From NCBI GenBank assembly GCA_964551975.1, contig CAZKFI010000033.1, forward strand, positions 1 through 24,784: a stretch of DNA of 24,784 bases, given 5' to 3'. Of this stretch, positions 1 to 6,087 are shown one piece after another. The position numbers and the translations under genes are program-made. The stretch's first letter is position 1; each line of letters opens with the position of its first letter. The stretch comes from REEB426 sp964551975 (lineage in GTDB: Bacteria; Actinomycetota; Actinomycetes; S36-B12). The notes under the pieces were generated by a model. That model worked only from the letters and a program-made list of their open reading frames with translations. It had not been told where the DNA came from and did no database searches.

Positions 1-1
1 C

Positions 2-376
2 GCAAACGTCGACAAGCGGGAGATGCAGTACCTCTACAGGGATGGTGACGACTGGGTGTTCATGGACGCTACAAGTTACGATCAGATCCCGGTTCCCAAC
101 GCCGTAGTGGGTTCAGCCGCCGATTACCTACTCGAGAACCAGTCAGCCAATGTCGCGATCCACGAAGGTAATGCGCTCTACGTTGAACTCCCTGCGTCAG
201 TGGAGCTGACCATCACGTATACCGAACCTGGCCTGCAGGGCGACCGATCCACTGGCGGAACCAAGCCGGCAACGCTGGAGACAGGAGCAACCGTGCAGGT
301 CCCGTTGTTCATCGAGCAGGGAACGCGAGTCAAGGTTGATACACGAGACGGGTCCTATCTGGGTCGCGTGAACTAA
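2..376 (+). CDS. efp: Elongation factor P, 3' part (5' end outside window)
   Basis: EF-P binds the ribosome between the P and E sites and relieves stalling at proline runs. The frame is open from base 2, reading ANVDKREMQYLYRDGDDWVF, so the gene begins upstream of the window; about 124 of the usual ~187 codons are present. What remains is the central and C-terminal OB-fold part. The family hallmarks seen are MQYLYRDGD, the block around ELTITYTEPGLQGD, then GGTKPATLETGA and the closing VPLFIEQGTRVKVDTRDGSY. The N-terminal domain with the modified loop residue is not in view. The stop (TAA, 374-376) lies 2 nt before the nusB start, and the efp-nusB pair is a common bacterial arrangement. The identification rests on near full-length agreement with remembered EF-P sequences. 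Confidence 0.96.
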   Translation, partial: ANVDKREMQYLYRDGDDWVFMDATSYDQIPVPNAVVGSAADYLLENQSANVAIHEGNALYVELPASVELTITYTEPGLQGDRSTGGTKPATLETGATVQVPLFIEQGTRVKVDTRDGSYLGRVN

Positions 377-378
377 CT

Positions 379-855
379 ATGTCGGCCCGCGGAAAGGCTC
401 GGAAGCGAGCCGTCGACATCCTCTACGAGGCCGAGATGCGGGGGTTGAGTTCGACTGATGTGCTGATCCAGGCGCAGAGTCGCATGAAGCAGGATTCCGC
501 GACCGACCTGAACCCACTCGTTGAGCGTCTGGTCAGGGGTGTTGCCGCCAATCAACCCGTACTGGACGCAACGATTGCCAGCCATTCAGTGGGCTGGAGC
601 ATTGAACGAATGCCTGCTGTCGATAGGGCGATTCTGCGCGTCGGTTGCTTCGAATTGGTCGATGAGCCAGATACTCCGCCTGCCGTGGTGATAGCCGAAG
701 CCGTCAAGCTAGCTTCAAGTTTGTCGACCGATGAGTCTGGTTCCTTCGTCAACGGTGTCCTTGCGGCCATCGCCAGGGACCAACCGGGACTGAAGCGTCT
801 GGGACCTGAGCTTGCCGTAAATACGCAGTCTCACGATGGACCAGGACTTGCGTGA
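379..855 (+). CDS. nusB: Transcription antitermination factor NusB
   Basis: NusB, with NusE (S10), binds boxA RNA in rRNA leaders and keeps RNA polymerase processive. The product is 158 aa, a normal NusB length. It shows the N-terminal RGKARKRAVDILYEAEMRG helix (residues 3-21), the core around VGWSIERMPAVDRAILRVGCFEL, and the C-terminal PPAVVIAEAVKLASSLSTDESGSFVNGVL pattern (given here as the helix ending in the conserved SFVNGVLAAIA). The ATG start is 2 nt after the efp stop, so the two genes are probably one transcription unit with coupled translation; no good Shine-Dalgarno precedes it. The last ~20 residues are a poorly conserved tail. The stop is followed at once by three 15-bp tandem repeats (858-902). 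Confidence 0.96.
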   Translation: MSARGKARKRAVDILYEAEMRGLSSTDVLIQAQSRMKQDSATDLNPLVERLVRGVAANQPVLDATIASHSVGWSIERMPAVDRAILRVGCFELVDEPDTPPAVVIAEAVKLASSLSTDESGSFVNGVLAAIARDQPGLKRLGPELAVNTQSHDGPGLA

Positions 856-857
856 CC

Positions 858-902
858 TTTGACATCGTGGATTTTCACATCGTGGACTTTCACATCGTGC
901 AC
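858..902. repeat. Three 15-bp tandem repeats after nusB
   Basis: Three adjacent copies of a 15-bp unit, TTTSACATCGTGSAY (S = C/G, Y = C/T), occupy 858-872, 873-887 and 888-902. They fill nearly the whole gap between the nusB stop and the hydrolase start at 911. Each copy differs from its neighbour by one or two bases. No inverted symmetry suggesting a terminator was seen. Confidence 0.9.
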
Positions 903-910
903 TAACACAC

Positions 911-2917
911 ATGGTGCAGTCTGAGGTGAGCCCAGTTTGGCGGGTGTCGCGCGTGACTTCGGCAGGCCTGGCCCTTTCCCTGACGATTTCAATTCTTTCA
1001 CTCGTATTCGGGTACACGAATGCTCGTGCCGCTGATTCAGATGTACCGCAGGGACGAGCCGAGCCATCGATACTGCGCTTCGGCGATGTCGACCTGCGAG
1101 CGTGCTCCGTTGTTGTAGAGAAGGAGTACCGGTCCTGGTGTGGTCGCATAGTGCGCCCCCTCGACCAGTCGGACCTGGTAACCGGTGGGCAATCAATCTC
1201 GATTCGGTTCGCTGTCATTCTTCCGCGACCCTGGAATAGCGGCGCTATTGCCGAGCTGCAGCGCAGTGGAGCTCTCGTTGGGCTCGAAGGTGGGCCCGGA
1301 TACGGCGCCATTGAGGCGGCATGGGCCTATACCGACATGTTTGCGCCCATGCTGTCCAGACGTGCATTGGTTCTCATGGATGCGCGCGGGACTGGTCGGT
1401 CGCACCCGATCGATTGCCGAAGCTTCGGTTACTCAGAGGCTGAGTCGCCAGCTGAAGTAGATCGCTCGACCGCCATGTGCGGCGCATCGCTTGGAAATGC
1501 AATTGACGACTACGGCACTACATCGGCCATGGATGACTTGGCCGCGATCATTCGTGCACTCGGATTCTCGAAGGCCGACGTGTATGGCGGTTCATACGGC
1601 AGTTTCGCAGCGCAAGTTCTTGCTGCTCAGCACCCCGAACTGGTGCGAAGTCTGATACTTGATGGGGCCTATCCAGTCTCCGGGGAAACGGCGTGGTACC
1701 CAACCCAAGGAGCCGCGCTTCGTAGCGCCCTTCAGCAGGTGTGCAGGCAAGACGTCGTCTGCGCAGGTCAAAACCAGGACACCGTGGAGATCTTGTCAGC
1801 GGCGCTACGTCAGCTCAGGGAAAAGCCAGTGTCGATCAATGCGCCGGGTGATGATGGACGACGTCACCGTGTCGTCATTGACCCGCCGTCCCTAGTGGAA
1901 GTGGCCTTTGGGGGTACTTACGGTACGACCGTGTATCGCGAACTTGACCCAGCGCTGCGGGCTTTCCTGCAAGGGGATCCGCTGCCACTCGGTCGCCTGG
2001 TTGCCGAGCAGCAGTACTTAGGGGCATCTGAGGAGTCGATACAGGAATACAGCCACGGACAGTTTCTCGCCGTCAGTTGCCAGGACTACCCGCAGTTGTT
2101 CGACATGGCCAGCAGCGCGCGTATGAGGCAGGTGCAATTCGACAGTGCTGTTGCGCAGGCAGAAGTCACAGACTCGGATATGTACGCGCCATTCCGGATT
2201 TCTGAATATCTGAACTCCGCCTGGCAGATTCAAGACCTCTGCCTCAATTGGCCGGTATTGCCGTTGGGGGATTTCGGCCCACCAACCTCAGGGCCGTATC
2301 CGGATATTCCGACCTTGGTGTTCTCGGGGTCGCTAGACACCATCACCACAGCAGCAGAAGGTGAGATGGTGGCGCAGCAATTCCCCCGATCCCTCCACGT
2401 TATTGTCCAAAATGGCGTTCACGTTCAGGCTCTGGGCGCAATGGATTCCTGCGCCACAAGGTTGATCGAAGAGTTCATCTCGTCACCCGAGGTTGCCTTG
2501 ACCTCAGGTGACGAAGTCTGCATAGAGATTCAGCCGCGCCTTACAAAGAGCTTCATCGGGTCTGGTCGTGCTCTTGGCACCCCACAGGCCACGGCGATCA
2601 CCGTTGCAGACGTCCTAAATCGAGTTCGCATGAGTGCACGCAACGATGGGCTAGGACTGCGATCAGGGACTTGGCGGCTCAAGGAGTCCAGCCATGGTTC
2701 GGGGTACCGGATTACGTTGCAGAACATCCGGGTCTTTGCTGATCTGCCCGTGAGCGGGGTGATCGACTGGCGTTCCAACGGAAACATGCGCGCCCACATT
2801 GACACGCCGGACGGTCGGCTGAAACTTGCTTGGAACACCCAGATCACCGGTGCCCAGGCCCAGGTCCGGGGGACTCTCAATGGTCAAGCGGTACGTACCG
2901 AATTCATGGCTCCGTGA
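911..2917 (+). CDS. Secreted alpha/beta hydrolase, tripeptidyl aminopeptidase-like (S33)
   Basis: A 668-aa exported protein. Residues ~12-41 look like a signal peptide (basic start, hydrophobic LALSLTISILSLVFGY, then ARAA). The body matches the S33 proline iminopeptidase/tripeptidyl aminopeptidase type of alpha/beta hydrolase: an oxyanion-loop motif LEGGPGYG, LMDARGTGRS, a nucleophile elbow GGSYG with Ser228, then FSGSLDTIT with acid Asp476, and NGVHVQ with His504, in the TAP-like C-terminal half. The likely role is hydrolysis of short peptides or peptide-like amides outside the membrane; the substrate cannot be told. About 110 residues beyond the catalytic core (roughly 555-668) are an extra beta-rich region I do not recognise. 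The ATG has no clear ribosome binding site. The gene shows no operon link with nusB beyond same-strand closeness. Confidence 0.85.
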   Translation: MVQSEVSPVWRVSRVTSAGLALSLTISILSLVFGYTNARAADSDVPQGRAEPSILRFGDVDLRACSVVVEKEYRSWCGRIVRPLDQSDLVTGGQSISIRFAVILPRPWNSGAIAELQRSGALVGLEGGPGYGAIEAAWAYTDMFAPMLSRRALVLMDARGTGRSHPIDCRSFGYSEAESPAEVDRSTAMCGASLGNAIDDYGTTSAMDDLAAIIRALGFSKADVYGGSYGSFAAQVLAAQHPELVRSLILDGAYPVSGETAWYPTQGAALRSALQQVCRQDVVCAGQNQDTVEILSAALRQLREKPVSINAPGDDGRRHRVVIDPPSLVEVAFGGTYGTTVYRELDPALRAFLQGDPLPLGRLVAEQQYLGASEESIQEYSHGQFLAVSCQDYPQLFDMASSARMRQVQFDSAVAQAEVTDSDMYAPFRISEYLNSAWQIQDLCLNWPVLPLGDFGPPTSGPYPDIPTLVFSGSLDTITTAAEGEMVAQQFPRSLHVIVQNGVHVQALGAMDSCATRLIEEFISSPEVALTSGDEVCIEIQPRLTKSFIGSGRALGTPQATAITVADVLNRVRMSARNDGLGLRSGTWRLKESSHGSGYRITLQNIRVFADLPVSGVIDWRSNGNMRAHIDTPDGRLKLAWNTQITGAQAQVRGTLNGQAVRTEFMAP

Positions 2918-2958
2918 GATTCATGCCTCCGTGAGCCGAACCCAGCACGTACCGCTTG
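2885..2958. repeat. 12-bp perfect inverted repeat with 50-nt loop
   Basis: CAAGCGGTACGT at 2885-2896 and its exact reverse complement ACGTACCGCTTG at 2947-2958 bracket the end of the hydrolase gene and the 17-bp duplication. It lies in the convergent gap before the lipoprotein gene on the other strand. No T-run follows, so it is not a typical intrinsic terminator; it could still fold at the mRNA 3' end. Confidence 0.7.
2902..2935. repeat. 17-bp tandem duplication over the hydrolase stop codon
   Basis: ATTCATGGCTCCGTGAG (2902-2918) is followed directly by ATTCATGCCTCCGTGAG (2919-2935), one mismatch in 17. The first copy contains the last codons and the TGA stop of the hydrolase; the second copy is untranslated. 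Confidence 0.88.
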
Positions 2959-2985
2959 CCGCTACTCCTACAACTTCATGGCGAA

Positions 2986-3531
2986 CTACTGCGCAACTGA
3001 ACTGTTAATGGTGATTGAGGTGCCCGAACCGCCGTCGCCAACAACGATGGCATCAACGCGGGTACCGCCTTGCGTTCCCGCGAAGGTGACCATGTCTTCC
3101 GCGATCATGCCTTCTTCGATCGTGTAGCCGGCTCCTTCGAGGGTTGCCCGGTATGCCTCCGCAACATCGGTGACATTCCCCTCGACCTGCCAGGTCCCAC
3201 TGGCACCTTCGCCGCTTTCCACCACGCTTATCAACGAACCTCCATCAAATGGAGGAACATCTGCTGGCCAGAAATCCGGCAGTGCGAGGTCGCTACCAAT
3301 GGCCATGCTGCCATCCTCGCCCTCGACCGTTACGGTTCCGGAATCCAGATCCAGATCGACGTTGCCACCCCCAGCTTGCTCAGCGGCCTGCTCGAGTGCC
3401 TGTTCCGTGGCCTGCTCGGCGATCTGGCCACAGCCTGTCGCCGTCATGACTGCCACGAGGACTCCTGCGGCCGCTGCCCCGGATCGAATCGCTGCGGATC
3501 GGATCGCGATGTTGCCTGTTGTCTTGATCAA
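2986..3531 (-). CDS. Small lipoprotein of unknown function
   Basis: A 181-aa protein with a short basic and hydrophobic leader and a lipobox-like TATGC, giving a predicted lipidated Cys34. Right after it comes a repetitive, Gln/Glu/Ala-rich stretch (EQATEQALEQAAEQA, ~38-52) likely to be helical, then an acidic region and a C-terminal domain of about 100 residues containing LPDFWPADVPPFDGG. Short actinobacterial lipoproteins with a comparable Leu-Pro-x-x-x-Pro-x-Asp-Val-Pro segment are familiar to me, but no function is known. The start is TTG at 3529-3531; it is chosen because AGGGAG sits 6 nt upstream. It stands alone, convergent with the hydrolase and downstream of the tRNA on the same strand. 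Confidence 0.72.
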   Translation of the reverse strand: MIKTTGNIAIRSAAIRSGAAAAGVLVAVMTATGCGQIAEQATEQALEQAAEQAGGGNVDLDLDSGTVTVEGEDGSMAIGSDLALPDFWPADVPPFDGGSLISVVESGEGASGTWQVEGNVTDVAEAYRATLEGAGYTIEEGMIAEDMVTFAGTQGGTRVDAIVVGDGGSGTSITINSSVAQ

Positions 3532-3563
3532 TTCCAGCTCCCTTCACGCTCGAACGTTCCCCG

Positions 3564-3569
3564 ATGGTA
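3564..3569 (-). promoter_or_regulatory. Candidate -10 box for the lipoprotein gene
   Basis: Read on the minus strand the hexamer is TACCAT, a TAnnnT-type -10, about 33 nt before the TTG start. No convincing -35 box was found. An 8-bp palindrome GAACGTTC (3552-3559) lies just downstream in the leader. Tentative. Confidence 0.3.
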
Positions 3570-3642
3570 AGGCCACACGGCCGTCGATGGTGGGCCAAGT
3601 CGAGTGAATGAATCTCAGAAAGGGAACCGACAACCAAGTGGG

Positions 3643-3716
3643 TGCCCCGGGTGGGATTCGAACCCACACTGGACCGAGTTTGAGTCGGCTCCCTCTACCG
3701 GTTGGGGTACCGGGGC
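3643..3716 (-). tRNA. tRNA-Leu (anticodon CAA), short variable arm
   Basis: The minus strand folds as a 74-nt tRNA including discriminator A73. The acceptor stem is GCCCCGG/CCGGGGC; the D arm has a CCC/GGG stem and a loop with GG; the anticodon stem is GCCGA/UCGGU with loop CUCAAAC, giving anticodon CAA (codon UUG, leucine); the variable region is only CCAGU; the T arm is GTGGG-TTCGAAT-CCCAC. CCA is not encoded (CCC follows). Leucine tRNAs normally have a long (type II) variable arm, so this one is unusual in class. Discriminator A73 agrees with leucine. I recall a tRNA-Leu gene beside the pdtaR homologue in mycobacteria, but cannot verify whether it has the same short form. Confidence 0.9.
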
Positions 3717-3719
3717 GTG

Positions 3720-3747
3720 TTGTGAGCCTAGTAGGCCGCATTAGTCT
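3720..3747 (+). promoter_or_regulatory. Candidate leaderless promoter of pdtaR
   Basis: A -35-like TTGTGA (3720-3725), a 16-nt spacer, and a -10-like TAGTCT (3742-3747) are followed by exactly 6 nt and then the GTG start at 3754. This is the spacing expected when transcription begins on the start codon. No Shine-Dalgarno precedes the GTG, which agrees with a leaderless mRNA. Confidence 0.5.
3725..3730 (-). promoter_or_regulatory. Candidate tRNA promoter -10 box
   Basis: On the minus strand TAGGCT lies 8 nt before the mature tRNA 5' end, fitting TAnnnT and the expected distance for a short tRNA leader. It overlaps by one base the candidate -35 of the divergent pdtaR promoter. Confidence 0.4.
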
Positions 3748-3753
3748 GCCAGC

Positions 3754-4392
3754 GTGGCCTCCCAGCCCAACCAGACCAACGAGCCGAACGGGCTGGCGTC
3801 AGGCTCGCCTGTCTCGGCAGCCCGAACAGCCGTGGTCGCTGAGGACGAGGCAATTATTCGACTTGATCTTGTCGAGATGCTGACCGAACAGGGCATTCGT
3901 GTCGTGGGCCAGGCGAGCAATGGGGAAGACGCAGTGCAACAAGCCGTCGCACTAGGACCCGACATCGTGTTTCTCGATATCTCAATGCCAGAACGAGATG
4001 GGCTATCGGCTGCAATGGAGATCCGGGCCCTGCGGATCGCTCCTGTTGTCATGCTCACGGCCTTCGCGCAGCGCGACATTGTTCAGCAGGCAGCGACCGC
4101 GGGTGCAATGGGCTACTTGATCAAGCCATTCACCGCATCAGATCTCGTGGCGGCAATGGAAATCGCCTTCGCACGGTGGGCGGAATTCATGGAATTGGAC
4201 GGCGAACGCCAGGCGCTCCAACAGCGCCTGGCTCAGCGTGAGCAGATTGATCTGGCGAAAGCACGAGTCCAACGTGAACTCGGCCTGACCGAACCAGAGG
4301 CTTTCGCCTGGATGCGCCGCTGCGCCATGGACCGGCGAGTGACCCTCAGTGAAGTGGCCGTCAGTTTGGTAGCAGGGGACCAGTTGACATAG
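3754..4392 (+). CDS. pdtaR: ANTAR-domain response regulator (PdtaR-like)
   Basis: A two-component response regulator that acts on RNA rather than DNA: phosphorylation of the receiver lets the ANTAR domain bind paired stem-loops in mRNA and block termination or affect translation. The product is 212 aa. Residues 1-24 are a variable lead; the receiver spans ~25-140 with acidic Glu30-Asp31, phosphoacceptor Asp75 (FLDISMP), switch Thr102 (MLTAF) and Lys124 (IKPF). A coiled linker (~145-165) leads to the ANTAR helices ending AWMRRCAMDRRVTLSEVA. The layout equals Mycobacterium tuberculosis Rv1626. The partner kinase PdtaS is not in the window. The GTG start is chosen because a TAnnnT box sits 6 nt before it; a later start would still keep the receiver. 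It diverges from the tRNA gene with only 37 bp between. Confidence 0.93.
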   Translation: MASQPNQTNEPNGLASGSPVSAARTAVVAEDEAIIRLDLVEMLTEQGIRVVGQASNGEDAVQQAVALGPDIVFLDISMPERDGLSAAMEIRALRIAPVVMLTAFAQRDIVQQAATAGAMGYLIKPFTASDLVAAMEIAFARWAEFMELDGERQALQQRLAQREQIDLAKARVQRELGLTEPEAFAWMRRCAMDRRVTLSEVAVSLVAGDQLT

Positions 4393-4446
4393 GTCCACCC
4401 GGACCGGGAAATGTTTGGTAACGGAACGATTACGAACCTGCTACGA

Positions 4447-4474
4447 GTGGGGGGCCCCGCAGTGCCCCGACCAC
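4447..4474 (+). other. GC-rich hairpin between pdtaR and livK
   Basis: GTGGGGGGC (4447-4455) can pair with GCCCC-GA-CCAC (4464-4474), a 9-bp stem with a 2-nt bulge and an 8-nt loop CCCGCAGT. There is no T-run behind it. A smaller stem GGTCC/GGACC (4392-4405, 4-nt loop) lies at the pdtaR stop. Either could end the pdtaR transcript or form part of a leader upstream of livK; the rest of this 143-bp gap holds only a -10-like TACAGT (4483-4488). Confidence 0.45.
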
Positions 4475-4525
4475 GACCCCCATACAGTAGACCTCGGCGG
4501 CATTCGCCGTCGCTTGCCTGTATTC

Positions 4526-4531
4526 AAGGAG
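4526..4531 (+). promoter_or_regulatory. Ribosome binding site of livK-like gene
   Basis: AAGGAG ends 4 nt before the ATG at 4536. It fixes the start and is the strongest Shine-Dalgarno on the plus strand in this part of the window. Confidence 0.75.
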
Positions 4532-4535
4532 AAAC

Positions 4536-5849
4536 ATGAAGCGCACTACGGTCCTCAAGTCGGCCGCAGTGCTGGGTGTTGCTTCGCTTGCTCTCGCCGC
4601 TTGCGGTGGAAGCAGCGAAACGGCCACCAGCGCCTCTGCAGCCGCTGAGTCCTCGGCGCCGGCCGCATCTGCATCGGCACCGGCTGAGGACGCTTGCAAG
4701 AACCCGACTCTCGTGGTCGGCTCGCTGCTCCCGGCCACGGGCGACCTGGCCTTCCTCGGGCCACCGGAGTTTGCCGGTATCAAGAAGGCCCTGAATGAGA
4801 TCAGCGCCGCTGGCGGCGTGCTGGGTGGCGAAGTCACCTACATCGAGGGCGACTCAGGCGACACCAGCACTGATATCGCTTCCCAGACGGTTGATTCGCA
4901 CCTGTCGCAGGGTGTTCAGGCCATCCTCGGTGCAGCTTCATCCGGGGTATCGCTCACCGTGATCGACAAGATCACTGGCAACGGGGTGCTCCAGATTTCG
5001 CCTGCCAACACCTCGCCGGCACTGACCACCTACGAGGACAACGGGCTCTACTGGCGCGTTGCTCCCTCGGACGTGCTCCAGGGCGCCATCATCGCGGCAA
5101 CCGCGATTGACAAGGGCATTGAGTCCATGGCAGTCATCGCTCGTCAGGATGCCTATGGAGAGGGCTTGGCCGACGCCACAGCGAAGGACTTCGAGGCTGC
5201 TGGTGGAACGGTGACCAGCAAGATCCTCTACGATCCGGCCGCGACGTCATTCGAGGCTGAGGTTGCTGAGATCAAGGCTGGCGGCCCGCAGGCTGTCACG
5301 GTGATTGGCTTCGAGGAGTCAGTGAAGCTGCTCCAGGAAATGATCAAGCAGGGTGTGGGCCCGGCCGACCTCCAGGTGTTCCTGGTCGACGGCAACATCT
5401 CCACCACCGCTTACGGTGATTTCCCGGCCAACACCATGAAGGGCGTCATCGCGACTGTTCCGACAGGCGAGGCCGACCTGACGGCGTTCAACGAGAGCCT
5501 GCTCGAGGTCGACCCCGAGTTGACCGACTACGCATACGGCGCTCAGTCCTACGACGCCATGATGCTGGTCGCTCTGGCTGCCGAGGCTGCAGGCTGCGGC
5601 GACGGCACGGCTATCGCTGGCAAGCTCGCTGATGTCGCTGGCAATGGTGGCGAGAAGTGCACCACCTACGCCGACTGCCTGGCACTGCTGCAGGCTGGCA
5701 CGGACATCGATTTCGAGGGCGTGACCGGTCCGCTGGACTTCAACCAGTACGGCGACCCGGCCCAGGCAACGATTTCGATCAACGAGTACACCTCGAACAC
5801 CGAGTTCGCGGAGACCGGCAAGGTCACCGCTGAGGTGCCGCTGCCGTAG
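4536..5849 (+). CDS. Branched-chain amino acid ABC transporter, substrate-binding lipoprotein
   Basis: The extracytoplasmic receptor of a LivKHMGF-type importer: it captures an amino acid (or a related small acid or amide) and delivers it to the LivH/LivM channel. The protein has 437 aa. A lipoprotein signal ends at lipobox LAAC (Cys23). A low-complexity Ala/Ser/Glu linker follows (~24-50), then a type I periplasmic binding fold (~57-437) with the opening VGSLLPATGDLAFLGPPEFAG, the GGVLGGEV segment, IEGDSGDTSTDIA, and GAASSGVSLTV. An AAGGAG site precedes the ATG. It lies convergent with the livHMGF block, so it is transcribed separately from its presumed membrane partners. Two hairpins follow the stop. 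The gene is richer in preferred GC-ending codons than its neighbours, typical of a highly expressed binding protein. The exact substrate cannot be told from sequence. Confidence 0.92.
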   Translation: MKRTTVLKSAAVLGVASLALAACGGSSETATSASAAAESSAPAASASAPAEDACKNPTLVVGSLLPATGDLAFLGPPEFAGIKKALNEISAAGGVLGGEVTYIEGDSGDTSTDIASQTVDSHLSQGVQAILGAASSGVSLTVIDKITGNGVLQISPANTSPALTTYEDNGLYWRVAPSDVLQGAIIAATAIDKGIESMAVIARQDAYGEGLADATAKDFEAAGGTVTSKILYDPAATSFEAEVAEIKAGGPQAVTVIGFEESVKLLQEMIKQGVGPADLQVFLVDGNISTTAYGDFPANTMKGVIATVPTGEADLTAFNESLLEVDPELTDYAYGAQSYDAMMLVALAAEAAGCGDGTAIAGKLADVAGNGGEKCTTYADCLALLQAGTDIDFEGVTGPLDFNQYGDPAQATISINEYTSNTEFAETGKVTAEVPLP

Positions 5850-5869
5850 GCAGGTGCACTCAGAGGCAC

Positions 5870-5903
5870 GTTGCGCCCCCGTCCATTTGGACGGGGGCGC
5901 AAC
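5870..5903. terminator. Perfect 15-bp stem-loop after livK-like gene
   Basis: GTTGCGCCCCCGTCC (5870-5884), loop ATTT, then GGACGGGGGCGCAAC (5889-5903): a perfect 15-bp stem with a 4-nt loop, 20 nt past the stop. No T-run follows on either strand, so it may act as a 3' stabiliser or a T-less terminator for both convergent transcripts. Confidence 0.8.
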
Positions 5904-5927
5904 TGTTGCCGTACTAGCCGAAGATCC

Positions 5928-5948
5928 GGCGCCTTGTGGGCGCCTTTT
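5928..5948 (+). terminator. Intrinsic terminator after livK-like gene
   Basis: GGCGCC, loop TTGTG, GGCGCC, then TTTT (5945-5948). A 6-bp GC stem followed by T residues on the plus strand makes this a classic, if short, Rho-independent terminator. It is a second stop signal behind the 15-bp stem at 5870-5903. Confidence 0.7.
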
Positions 5949-5980
5949 AGGCTCCTTGTGAGCTCGTAGCAATTCAGCGC

Positions 5981-6010
5981 TCAGATCAGCTCAGATCAGA
6001 TCAGATCAGT
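5981..6010. repeat. Six-copy 5-bp tandem repeat (TCAGN)
   Basis: TCAGA TCAGC TCAGA TCAGA TCAGA TCAGT run without interruption in the convergent gap between the livK-like gene and livF. The perfect core has TCAGA three times in a row (5991-6005). Confidence 0.9.
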
Positions 6011-6087
6011 CAACGAAAGCCCTTAGGGCACGGAGCGACTCATGGATGGAGGCTTGTAGGTCAGCAACGCTTTCCTACACGCGTACC

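Noticed and set aside
3552..3559. GAACGTTC as a LexA (SOS) box
   Set aside because: The actinobacterial LexA site needs a 4-nt spacer between GAAC and GTTC; here there is none, and the gene is not a repair gene.
4393..4535. PdtaR-binding (ANTAR) double-hairpin target upstream of livK
   Set aside because: Two stems exist, but their loops are 4 and 8 nt, not the hexaloops with conserved A and G described for ANTAR targets.
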